DNA of 11,157 bases from JBFMGS01 sp040752635 (GTDB lineage: Bacteria; Bacillota; SHA-98; UBA4971): positions 1 through 11,157 of the forward strand of contig JBFMGS010000064.1 of NCBI GenBank assembly GCA_040752635.1, given 5' to 3'. Shown one piece after another: positions 1 to 6,157 of the stretch. The notes under the pieces were generated by a model, which worked only from the letters and a program-made list of their open reading frames with translations, was not told the DNA's origin and did not search any database. Position numbers and translations under genes: made by a program. Position 1 is the first letter of the stretch; each line of letters opens with the position of its first letter.

Positions 1-31
1 AGAACTGTAGCAAAAAGGTGGTCGGTTCCAG

Positions 32-472
32 GTGCATAGTACCGAACCGGTGCGGGAGAAACCGAGCACGGCAGCGGCCAGAGCTGCGGTTAGGATGGCG
101 ATGTCAGCTTCGAGGCAAGAGGAACAGGAACTCAAGAAGGCTCTTGCAGAAGGTGGCATCAAGGCAGCGGCCGTGGATATAGGAGGGCCTTTCGTCTCCT
201 CGATCGCGAGAGCTGCAGAGAACATCCTTGTGGCGGCGAAACGCGAGGGCGTTATCTCCGACTCTCATCCCCATGAGGGCGCGGTTACAGGCGCCGCGAG
301 GGAAGCACTCACCCAACTGATGCCGAGAGCGGCGGGCTTCAATGTCGGCGGCAAGATGGCCGTCGCGCGATGCGGCGAGCACCTAGCAGTGGCAGCGTTT
401 CTGGAGGTCGGACTTCTACACCTCGACGATGTCGGCCTTGCGCTGGCTCACAGAGCCGTGCCCCTGAACTGA
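32..472 (+). CDS. HutP-family protein
   Basis: A 146-residue protein resembling the HutP family, whose founding member in Bacillus subtilis is a histidine-responsive RNA-binding antiterminator of the hut operon. Family resemblance lies in residues 42-80 (hydrophobic strand, then the A-A-K-R-E-G-V-I helix end), the E-G-A-V-T-G-A segment at 82-88, F-N-V-G-G-K at 103-108 and G-L-L-H-L-D-D at 127-133, ending in A-H-R-A-V. The length fits the family (about 145-150). The start is GTG at 32, preceded by AAAGGTGG at about 14-21. ATG codons at 95 and 101 are possible internal starts but would remove an N-terminal helix. As I remember the B. subtilis protein, it has an H-x3-H metal-ligand pair that is not evident here, so the ligand may not be histidine. 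No hut genes are visible, and its link to the downstream sugar genes is unproven. Anything upstream of base 1 is unseen. Confidence 0.72.
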   Translation: MHSTEPVREKPSTAAARAAVRMAMSASRQEEQELKKALAEGGIKAAAVDIGGPFVSSIARAAENILVAAKREGVISDSHPHEGAVTGAAREALTQLMPRAAGFNVGGKMAVARCGEHLAVAAFLEVGLLHLDDVGLALAHRAVPLN

Positions 473-646
473 GGTCTCCTAACCTCTACCTGCATCGTAA
501 CCGTGCTGCGGGTTTCTGCCTCAGTGCCGCAGATCTCTCCGTCATCCGTCGCTCTGCCTGAAGGGCTCCCAGGCCAAGACGGGCTCCAGTGAAGAATACT
601 GACAAATGGACCTGGGCGCCAGCAGTAACCTCCCAAGTATCGAGGT

Positions 647-659
647 CCCCCCCCCCCCC
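647..659. repeat. Poly-C homopolymer (13 C)
   Basis: Thirteen consecutive C residues about 175 bases upstream of the GH130 start codon. Tracts this long slip during replication and are also hard to sequence, so the true length may differ from that shown. It lies outside any gene I call. Confidence 0.85.
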
Positions 660-729
660 GTGCGACGTTTCCTTTCGCAAGATGCTGGTCCAAATGGAAG
701 GAATGAAGACCTCTTACGTCGAATTAAAC

Positions 730-768
730 TGCGCAAAGTCATGCGCAAGAAATAAGGACAATTGCGCA
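730..768. promoter_or_regulatory. Candidate operator cluster: three TGCGCA motifs
   Basis: TGCGCAA occurs at 730-736 and 742-748, and its exact reverse complement TTGCGCA at 762-768. The second and third copies form a perfect 7-base inverted repeat with a 13-base spacer. TGCGCA is itself palindromic with a central CG, the usual centre of LacI-family operators. The cluster ends 66 bases before the GH130 start. The same TGCGCAA recurs just ahead of the LacI-type gene. Assignment to that repressor is inference. The hexamer also occurs inside genes (919, 1707, 2094), so only the clustering is notable. Confidence 0.45.
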
Positions 769-821
769 CGCGACGCGCCAGCAAGGCGAGAGGACATCGG
801 GCGACAGCCAAAAGGACAGAC

Positions 822-827
822 AGGAGG
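822..827 (+). promoter_or_regulatory. Ribosome-binding site of the GH130 gene
   Basis: Perfect AGGAGG ending 7 bases before the ATG at 835. It decides the start: the reading frame is open much further upstream, to 589, but no comparable site precedes an earlier start codon, and similarity to the GH130 family begins right after 835. Confidence 0.88.
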
Positions 828-834
828 CCGGACC

Positions 835-1755
835 ATGACCAGACTCTCTCGACTATCTCTTAATCCCATCCTTTGCCCAGTTCCCGAACACCAATGGGAG
901 CGATCCGCAGTTTTCAACTGCGCAGCGGTCTACTATGGCGGGCTTTATCACCTGCTCTATCGGGCCACGGACCTACCGTGCCACGCAAGTTACGGCGATT
1001 ACGTGTCCAGCCTGGGCTATGCCGTCAGTACAGACGGGCTTAACTTCAGCCGGCTCGACAAACCCGTTATGGTCGGAGAGGGCCCTCAGGAGGGCCGGGG
1101 CATAGAGGATCCGAGGATAGTGCACCTGGAAGGCAGGTTCTACATGATGTACACCGGGTTTGGGGGGCGCTTCGACGGGGACTACAGGATATGCCTGGCG
1201 AGTTCAGCAAACCTCATCGACTGGACCCGCCACGGCGTCGTGCTGGATGAACCGAACAAGGACGCTTCCCTGTTCCCCGAGAAGCTGGGCGGAAGGTACA
1301 CCATGCTCCACCGGCGCTACCCTGACATATGGCTGGCTTTTTCTGACGACCTCGTGACGTGGGATGACCACACCAAACTCATGAGCCCGATTCCCGGTGG
1401 CTGGGAATCAGAGCGTTTAGGTATCGCAGGGCCTCCTATCCGCACTCCCGAAGGCTGGCTCCTCATCTACCACGCCGCTGATGCAAGGAACGTTTACCGG
1501 CTGGGCTGGGCCCTTCTGGACCTTCGCGACCCGGCGAAGGTCCTGTATCGACAACCTGAGCCGATTCTCGAGCCCGAACTAGAGTGGGAGAGGTGCGGGT
1601 GGATTCCTAATGTGGTGTTCAGCACCGGCCACGTCGTGGTCAACGGGAGGCTTCTTGTCTACTACGGAGCAGCGGACACCTGTATCGGGGTGGCGACTGC
1701 AGAGATTGCGCAGTTTTTCTCTGTTGAGGCAGGAATTCCGGAAGATATGAAGTAG
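835..1755 (+). CDS. GH130 beta-mannoside phosphorylase-type enzyme
   Basis: A 306-residue cytoplasmic enzyme (no signal peptide) of glycoside hydrolase family 130. Characterised members are mostly inverting phosphorylases that split beta-mannosidic bonds with inorganic phosphate, giving alpha-mannose 1-phosphate; some members are hydrolases. The five-bladed propeller signature is visible: L-G-Y-A-V-S-T-D-G at 60-68, the G-I-E-D-P-R motif at 89-94 containing the conserved Asp (D92) proposed as general acid, Y-T-G-F at 106-109, K-D-A-S-L-F-P at 142-148, L-H-R at 158-160, G-P-P-I-R-T at 199-204, L-I-Y-H-A at 210-214, P-N-V-V-F at 258-262 and Y-Y-G-A-A-D at 277-282. The length of about 300 fits the shorter members, such as the beta-1,2-mannobiose and oligomannan phosphorylases, rather than longer mannosylglucose phosphorylases, but subfamily and linkage cannot be fixed by eye. 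It lies 67 bases ahead of the repressor gene and is probably co-controlled with the transporter. Confidence 0.92.
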   Translation: MTRLSRLSLNPILCPVPEHQWERSAVFNCAAVYYGGLYHLLYRATDLPCHASYGDYVSSLGYAVSTDGLNFSRLDKPVMVGEGPQEGRGIEDPRIVHLEGRFYMMYTGFGGRFDGDYRICLASSANLIDWTRHGVVLDEPNKDASLFPEKLGGRYTMLHRRYPDIWLAFSDDLVTWDDHTKLMSPIPGGWESERLGIAGPPIRTPEGWLLIYHAADARNVYRLGWALLDLRDPAKVLYRQPEPILEPELEWERCGWIPNVVFSTGHVVVNGRLLVYYGAADTCIGVATAEIAQFFSVEAGIPEDMK

Positions 1756-1783
1756 TATATGAGCAAGAGTCATGCAAATGAAA

Positions 1784-1810
1784 TGCGCAACTTACCCAAG
1801 ATCAGCGCAA
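1784..1810. promoter_or_regulatory. Candidate operator: TGCGCAA plus AGCGCAA
   Basis: TGCGCAA at 1784-1790 and the one-mismatch AGCGCAA at 1804-1810 lie 20 bases apart, about two helical turns. The second touches the AAGGAA ribosome-binding site of the LacI-type gene. The motif matches the cluster at 730-768, where two of the copies are 21 bases apart. This suggests autoregulation of the repressor and, through read-through, of the transporter genes. Not proven. Confidence 0.4.
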
Positions 1811-1822
1811 GGAATGAGGCAG

Positions 1823-2875
1823 ATGAGCGTTACTATCGAGGATGTGGCGAAACTCGCACGAGTTTCCGTGTCTACGGTATCGAGGGTTCTCAATAACAAG
1901 GGACGAATAAGCCAGGAAACCAGACATAGAGTGCTTGAGGCCGCGCGGGAGCTTCAACATCCGTTGATGACATCCCGGCTGTCCCGGTGCCGAAGGCGCA
2001 GCGACAACATTGGCATCCTGTTCAACAAGCGGCTGAAGTCTCTGCTATCCGATCCGTTCTACGGGCTCGTGATGGAGGGTGTGGAGGAGGTCCTGCGCAG
2101 AAAGGGTTACCACGTGTTCTTCTCAACGCTTTCCAACAAGGATGAGGACCTGGAGATGATCACCGCGTTCGGGAGGGATCGGAAGGTAGACGGGCTCATA
2201 ATGGCAGGTTGCGACGTGGATATCGACTATATCAGTAGGGCGCTTGAGGAGGACATCCCCTTGGTTCTGGTGGACAACAACCTCGCAAAGCCCAAGGTCC
2301 CATGCGTGGTGACGGACAATGTCACCGGAGCGAGGGAGGCCGTGGAGTATCTCATACGGCTCGGACATCGGGATATCGGGTTTGTTTCAGGGCCGATGAG
2401 CCATAGTTCCCTGAACGAGAGGTTTCACGGATTCCGTCAGGCTCTTGATGACAATCACATCCCGCTGCGCTCCGAATGGATCCACACGAGCGAAGACGTC
2501 GCTCTGTTCGGAGTCGAGGGCGGCTATGAAGGTATGAAAAGAATGCTTGCAAGGCCGCGGGTGCCTACGGCCGTTCTGACAGGTAATGACTTCATGGCGT
2601 TCGGGGTGCTCAAGGCGGCGCAAGAAGCAGGCCTCCGGGTGCCCGAGGATCTGTCCGTGATCGGGTTCGATGATGTGGAGATGGCGGCGCACTCCAGCCC
2701 TCCGCTGTCAACGGTTCGGGTCCGTAAGAAAGAGCTCGGCATACTGGCTGCCAAGCTGCTCTTCGAGATGATAGATGAGCAAACGCAGGCAGCAACATAC
2801 AACGTGGTAGTGCATACGGAACTGGTGATCAGGCAGTCAGTCGCCAGCAAGGCGTCGCAGGCTCAGGCGGGGTGA
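1823..2875 (+). CDS. LacI/GalR-family transcriptional repressor
   Basis: A 350-residue DNA-binding regulator that should bind an operator as a dimer and release it (or bind it) on contact with a sugar ligand. Residues 3-23 form the LacI helix-turn-helix (T-I-E-D-V-A-K-L-A-R-V, then V-S-T-V-S-R-V-L-N-N). The hinge spans about 47-62, and a periplasmic-binding-protein-like sensor domain runs from I63 to the end: D-P-F-Y-G at 77-81, K-V-D-G-L-I at 121-126, G-H-R-D-I-G-F-V-S-G at 181-190, T-G-N-D-F-M-A-F-G at 253-261, and P-E-D-L-S-V-I-G-F-D-D at 274-284. The start is ATG 1823, with AAGGAA at 1809-1814; ATG 1814 is too close to that site, and an ATG at 1772 lacks one. Oddity: the hinge helix reads T-S-R-L-S-R, with Leu (53) shifted one place from the usual A-R-S-L pattern. 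Only 7 bases separate it from the first permease gene, so co-transcription is likely. The likely ligand is a mannose-containing sugar or its product (inference). Confidence 0.95.
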   Translation: MSVTIEDVAKLARVSVSTVSRVLNNKGRISQETRHRVLEAARELQHPLMTSRLSRCRRRSDNIGILFNKRLKSLLSDPFYGLVMEGVEEVLRRKGYHVFFSTLSNKDEDLEMITAFGRDRKVDGLIMAGCDVDIDYISRALEEDIPLVLVDNNLAKPKVPCVVTDNVTGAREAVEYLIRLGHRDIGFVSGPMSHSSLNERFHGFRQALDDNHIPLRSEWIHTSEDVALFGVEGGYEGMKRMLARPRVPTAVLTGNDFMAFGVLKAAQEAGLRVPEDLSVIGFDDVEMAAHSSPPLSTVRVRKKELGILAAKLLFEMIDEQTQAATYNVVVHTELVIRQSVASKASQAQAG

Positions 2876-2882
2876 TCCTGAC

Positions 2883-3833
2883 ATGGCTCCTCCTGTGATC
2901 CGTCCCGGCGAGACCGGGCGTCGCCAGGGTGTCAGCCCCGGCAGATGGCTCGGGTGGCTTCGTGAAGAATACCGGCTCAGCGATAAGGCCGGCTACTTGT
3001 TCGTCCTTCCGTACTTGCTGCACTTTGCGGTATTCACAGCATATCCGCTGGTCTTTGCGTTCATTCTTGTGTTCCACAGGTGGAACATCGTGTCACCCAT
3101 GGAATACGTCGGGCTGAGGAACGTAATCAGGCTTATAAACGACCAGACGTTCTGGCGCGCGCTTACCAACACCCTCAAGTTTCTGTCGCTTCACATACCG
3201 CTTCAAATCGCCCTGGCGCTTGCGATCGCAGTCATCCTGAACGCAAAGATCGCCTTCCGGGCTTTCTTCCGGGCGTCATTCTTTCTTCCATTCGTCATCT
3301 CGGGCGCGGTGGTTACCGTGCTTTGGAGGCAGCTTTACTCGACGGAAACCGGAGTGATAAACCTTCTCCTCTATAGGCTCGGGCTCTCCCAGGTGGAGTG
3401 GCTTACCAGCCCCGCCATCGCAATATACTCCCTCGCCATCATGGCCACCTGGAAGAACATCGGTTTTTACATCGTCCTGTTCCTGGCGGGCCTCCAGAAC
3501 GTCCCCCATGAACTCTACGAGGCGGCCAGCATCGACGGAGCAAGTTCCACCCAGCAGTTCTGGAAAATAACCCTGCCGCTTCTAAACCCCGTTGTCTTGG
3601 TGGTGGTGATCCTCTCCACCATAGGAGGGTTTAGCCTGTTCATCGAGCCTTTTGTGATGACCGGTGGCGGACCGGCCGAAAGCACGCTGTCCGTGGTGCT
3701 GTACCTGTATAAGCAGGGGTTCAACTTCTTACGCATGGGATATGCAGCGACCATAGGGTTCGCCCTCGCTGCCCTCATACTTGTGGTCGTGCTGATCCAA
3801 AAGAGGCTCATCGAGGCCGAGCAACACTACTGA
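2883..3833 (+). CDS. ABC sugar-transporter permease, MalF/UgpA type
   Basis: A 316-residue inner-membrane permease of the CUT1 class of carbohydrate ABC importers. A cytoplasmic N-terminal tail of about 35 residues is followed by hydrophobic segments at roughly 37-65, 99-120, 128-149, 178-203, 234-257 and 284-306, the usual six. The EAA loop that contacts the ATPase is clear: E-A-A-S-I-D-G-A at 213-220 continuing to L-P-L-L at 231-234, with G at 219 in the conserved position. The G-F-S-L-F motif after the loop (249-253) and G-G-G-P-A-E-S-T at 261-268 are typical of MalF-type subunits. The ATG at 2883 follows GGGGTGA (2869-2875), which overlaps the end of the repressor gene. It pairs with the permease encoded 13 bases downstream. 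The exact sugar is not shown by the sequence. Confidence 0.95.
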   Translation: MAPPVIRPGETGRRQGVSPGRWLGWLREEYRLSDKAGYLFVLPYLLHFAVFTAYPLVFAFILVFHRWNIVSPMEYVGLRNVIRLINDQTFWRALTNTLKFLSLHIPLQIALALAIAVILNAKIAFRAFFRASFFLPFVISGAVVTVLWRQLYSTETGVINLLLYRLGLSQVEWLTSPAIAIYSLAIMATWKNIGFYIVLFLAGLQNVPHELYEAASIDGASSTQQFWKITLPLLNPVVLVVVILSTIGGFSLFIEPFVMTGGGPAESTLSVVLYLYKQGFNFLRMGYAATIGFALAALILVVVLIQKRLIEAEQHY

Positions 3834-3846
3834 TATCGGGTGTGGG

Positions 3847-4677
3847 ATGTCGCACATGGCAAAGGCGATCCGAGCCGCTCTCCTCTACACGGTGTTGACC
3901 GCATCTGCGCTGACGTTCATATACCCGTTTCTCTGGATGGCTTCCGCATCCTTGAAGCCTGAGAGTGAGATCGGGTCGCTCGGCCTGTGGTCGAACAACT
4001 TCTCATTACGCGGCTACTACCTGGTCTTCAATCAGATCCCGATAGCACGTGCCTTGTTCAACAGCCTCTTCGTGTCCTCGGCCATCACCGGGTCCGTACT
4101 TGTCTTCAGCTCAATGGTCGGCTATGCCCTTGCGCGGCTGAGGTTTATCGGGCGCGACCTCATCTTCGGCTTGGTCCTTGCGACAATGATGATCCCGGGG
4201 CAGCTTACCCTGATCCCCCTCTACGTGCTCATAGTCGGGTTAAAGTGGACCGATACGTACCAGGCTCTGATCGTCCCCGGTATGATAAGCAACATGGGCA
4301 TCCTGGTGTTCAGGCAGTTCTTCCGCTCGCTGCCCAAAGACCTGGTAGACGCGGCGCGCATCGACGGATGCTCGGATCTGAGAATACTCTTCAGCATATT
4401 CTGGCCGCTCTCAAAGCCAGTCCTCATCACTGTCGGGATAATCACCTTCATTGGCTCATGGAACGAGGTGCTATGGCCACTGATCGTGATACGCAAGTGG
4501 ACCCTCATGACGATGCCGCAGATGGTCACGTTGTTCAGCGTGGGAGGGCTCGCCGGCGCCCAGGTGGCGGCGGAGATGGCCGCGGCCATGCTGCTGGCCT
4601 TGCCGGTCATCCTGGCCTATTGCGTGTTCCAGAAGTACTTCATCGAGAGTATCGCGCTGTCCGGGATCAAGGGATAG
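3847..4677 (+). CDS. ABC sugar-transporter permease, MalG/UgpE type
   Basis: A 276-residue inner-membrane permease, partner of the MalF-type subunit. Hydrophobic segments lie at roughly 10-31, 69-97, 103-130, 137-155, 192-213 and 243-262. Typical MalG features are F-L-W-M at 28-31 followed by S-L-K at 35-37, Y-A-L-A-R at 93-97, M-M-I-P at 114-117, the EAA loop D-A-A-R-I-D-G at 168-174 continuing to W-P-L-S-K-P at 186-191, and the C-terminal Q-K-Y-F-I stretch followed by S-G-I-K-G. The length matches the family (270-300). The start is ATG 3847; an in-frame ATG at 3856 has slightly better spacing from GTGGGA and is equally possible. No ATP-binding subunit follows, so the importer must use an ATPase encoded elsewhere, as is common for CUT1 systems in Firmicutes that share an MsmX-type protein. 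Confidence 0.95.
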   Translation: MSHMAKAIRAALLYTVLTASALTFIYPFLWMASASLKPESEIGSLGLWSNNFSLRGYYLVFNQIPIARALFNSLFVSSAITGSVLVFSSMVGYALARLRFIGRDLIFGLVLATMMIPGQLTLIPLYVLIVGLKWTDTYQALIVPGMISNMGILVFRQFFRSLPKDLVDAARIDGCSDLRILFSIFWPLSKPVLITVGIITFIGSWNEVLWPLIVIRKWTLMTMPQMVTLFSVGGLAGAQVAAEMAAAMLLALPVILAYCVFQKYFIESIALSGIKG

Positions 4678-4727
4678 AGAGGCATATCAAGTCTGGTGGG
4701 AGTTCAGAAAGGCAGGTACCGTCAGAT

Positions 4728-4769
4728 CTGGAGCGGCGCCGACCCCGAACACAACACCGGCGCCCCCAG
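4728..4769 (+). promoter_or_regulatory. Imperfect hairpin between permease and binding-protein genes
   Basis: GGCGCCG at 4735-4741 pairs perfectly with CGGCGCC at 4758-4764 around a 16-base loop. The stem can be extended past small bulges by CTGG (4728-4731) with CCAG (4766-4769). No T run follows, so it is not an ordinary terminator. A stable hairpin between transporter genes often shields or truncates mRNA so that the binding protein is made in excess; that role here is inference. The rest of the 152-base gap shows only the binding-protein ribosome-binding site. Confidence 0.4.
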
Positions 4770-4815
4770 GCAGAGTGCATGTCCTGAGGAGTAGCATGAA
4801 CTTCTTATGATGCAC

Positions 4816-4822
4816 AGGAGGG
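4816..4822 (+). promoter_or_regulatory. Ribosome-binding site of the first binding-protein gene
   Basis: AGGAGGG, 7 bases before the ATG at 4830. It is among the strongest sites in the window, as expected for an abundant binding protein, and it fixes the start. Confidence 0.88.
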
Positions 4823-4829
4823 ATGCAAT

Positions 4830-6122
4830 ATGTTCCGTAGGGGTATGCTCGTGGTGATCTGTGTCGCTTTGGCTCTTGGGTGTTGGTCCACTTGGATTCT
4901 CGCCAAGGAACCGATCACTCTGACTTTCTGGCCATCCTCCAACCCGCAGGAGATCGAGTTCGCCAAGATCATCGTCAAGAAGTGGAACGACGCGCATCCG
5001 GACATCCAGGTGAAGATGGAGCCGCTGCCCGCGAGCCGCTCCACGGAGGAAGTGTTGCTTGCTGCAATCGCCGCCGGGACCACTCCCGACGTGTGCGCGA
5101 ACATATACCCGGGGGCTATATCTCAGTACATCGCGGGTAAAGGGCTGTACGCTCATGACACCCTCCCTGGCTTCTACGATTTCGTGTACGCGCGCACCCC
5201 GAAAGACGTGGTGGACGCGTTCACATACAGGGACGGCCACGTCTACCAGATACCGTGGAAGGGCAACCCGATAATGATGGCCTACAACGTCAACCTCCTC
5301 AAAGCCAACGGCATACATCCCAAGGACCTTTCCACGTACAGCAGCTTCCTTGCGGCAGCCGAGAAGTTCGCCAAGGATACCAACGGGGACGGCAAGGTGG
5401 ACCAGTGGCTGTACGCACCAACCACCGACGTCACCTGGTGGCAGAGGTTGTTTGATTTCTACACCCTTTACATCGCTGCATCCCAGGGGAAGACGCTCCT
5501 CAAAGACGGGAAGGTGGATTTCGAGAACGATGCCGCGGTGCAGGTCTTCGAATTCCTGCAGACTCTGTTCAAGAAAGGCCTGGCGCCGAAAGGCTCGACT
5601 ATCGGAGATCCGTTCCTCAACGGGAGAATCGGGACGGTCATCACCGGGCCGTGGTCCATTCCCTACTACCTCGCCAACGCCCCGAAAGGCTTCGAGTTCG
5701 ACTTCGTTCCAGTGCCCGTTCCCGACCATGTCAAACCACCTGTAATCACCTTCGGAGACCCGAAGAACATCGCGATTTTCTCCAACTCCAAACACCCTCT
5801 CGAGGCGTGGGAGTTCGTCAAGTTCATATTGAGCAAGGAAAACGACGTGCTGTGGCTTGAGATCACGCATCAGCCCCCGTACCGTAAAGGGCTCACCACG
5901 GACCCTATGTTCGCAGAATACTTCAAGAAGAACCCGATGATGAGGAAGTTTGTGGAGCAAGGGGTATATACACGAGGAGTGGACGACAGCAAATACTTGA
6001 TTGAGATGTTCGACGCGATATCCCGGCAGTATGACCTCGCTGTGGTGCAGGGCAAGAAGACCGCGCGTCAAGGGATCAAGGATGCTGCCCGGACAGTTAA
6101 GGACATACTCGCCGGCTGGTAG
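4830..6122 (+). CDS. Extracellular sugar-binding protein of ABC transporter (first paralogue)
   Basis: A 430-residue solute-binding protein of the MalE-like (family 1) class. It is exported and delivers an oligosaccharide to the two permeases. The signal peptide covers residues 1 to about 25 (R-R near the N-terminus, then a hydrophobic core). Cleavage is either after I-L-A at 23-25 or, as a weak lipobox, before C18 (A-L-G-C); the latter would anchor it as a lipoprotein, but Leu at -2 is atypical. Mature-domain landmarks are S-N-P-Q-E-I-E-F at 37-44, T-P-D-V at 85-88, Y-Q-I-P-W at 139-143, W-W-Q-R at 203-206, G-P-W at 273-275 and E-A-W-E-F-V-K-F at 325-332. Residues 183-191 (D-T-N-G-D-G-K-V-D) form an EF-hand-like acidic loop that probably binds calcium. 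The next gene is a close paralogue, with only 35 bases between them. The substrate is probably a beta-mannoside, judging only from the GH130 neighbour. Confidence 0.93.
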   Translation: MFRRGMLVVICVALALGCWSTWILAKEPITLTFWPSSNPQEIEFAKIIVKKWNDAHPDIQVKMEPLPASRSTEEVLLAAIAAGTTPDVCANIYPGAISQYIAGKGLYAHDTLPGFYDFVYARTPKDVVDAFTYRDGHVYQIPWKGNPIMMAYNVNLLKANGIHPKDLSTYSSFLAAAEKFAKDTNGDGKVDQWLYAPTTDVTWWQRLFDFYTLYIAASQGKTLLKDGKVDFENDAAVQVFEFLQTLFKKGLAPKGSTIGDPFLNGRIGTVITGPWSIPYYLANAPKGFEFDFVPVPVPDHVKPPVITFGDPKNIAIFSNSKHPLEAWEFVKFILSKENDVLWLEITHQPPYRKGLTTDPMFAEYFKKNPMMRKFVEQGVYTRGVDDSKYLIEMFDAISRQYDLAVVQGKKTARQGIKDAARTVKDILAGW

Positions 6123-6144
6123 GTGTGCAGGCCGGCAGCGGCAC

Positions 6145-6153
6145 GGGAGGGAG
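6145..6153 (+). promoter_or_regulatory. Ribosome-binding site of the second binding-protein gene
   Basis: GGGAGGGAG precedes the GTG at 6158, with GGGAGG ending 7 bases before it. It argues for the GTG at 6158 over the in-frame GTG at 6125, which follows the previous stop by 2 bases and has no such site. Confidence 0.65.
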
Positions 6154-6157
6154 CGGC

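Larger units (their letters stand above)
473..834. other. Gene-free region with C13 tract and TGCGCA cluster
   Basis: A 362-base stretch with no gene I can support. From left to right it holds a weak inverted repeat, CTGCGG at 506-511 with CCGCAG at 527-532, which has no T run and is therefore a poor terminator; an uninterrupted run of 13 C at 647-659; three TGCGCA motifs between 730 and 768; and the ribosome-binding site of the GH130 gene. The frame of the GH130 gene is open back to 589, but that stretch codes for low-complexity residues across the C run and I do not consider it coding. The GH130 promoter probably lies here, but I find no convincing -35/-10 pair. Confidence 0.6.

Noticed and set aside
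506..532. Terminator after the HutP-like gene
   Set aside because: CTGCGG/CCGCAG gives only a 6-base stem with a 15-base loop and no following T run.
724..757. Sigma-70 promoter overlapping the TGCGCA cluster
   Set aside because: TTAAAC at 724-729 is a plausible -35, but no hexamer at 16-18 bases matches TATAAT at more than about half its positions.
589..834. N-terminal extension of the GH130 gene to a start at 589
   Set aside because: The extra 82 residues run through the C13 tract, have no family similarity, and a perfect AGGAGG sits 7 bases before ATG 835.
1772..1822. Earlier starts (1772, 1814) for the LacI-type gene
   Set aside because: The helix-turn-helix of the family begins right after ATG 1823; 1772 has no ribosome-binding site, and 1814 overlaps the one used by 1823.
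4722..6071. Minus-strand open frame of 449 codons opposite the first binding-protein gene
   Set aside because: It is a mirror of codon bias in GC-rich DNA: it covers a clear binding-protein gene, has no recognisable domain, and its residues show no family pattern.
6125..6157. GTG start at 6125 for the second binding protein
   Set aside because: It is only 2 bases after the previous stop, without a Shine-Dalgarno site; GTG 6158 has GGGAGGGAG in front. Not excluded, but less likely.
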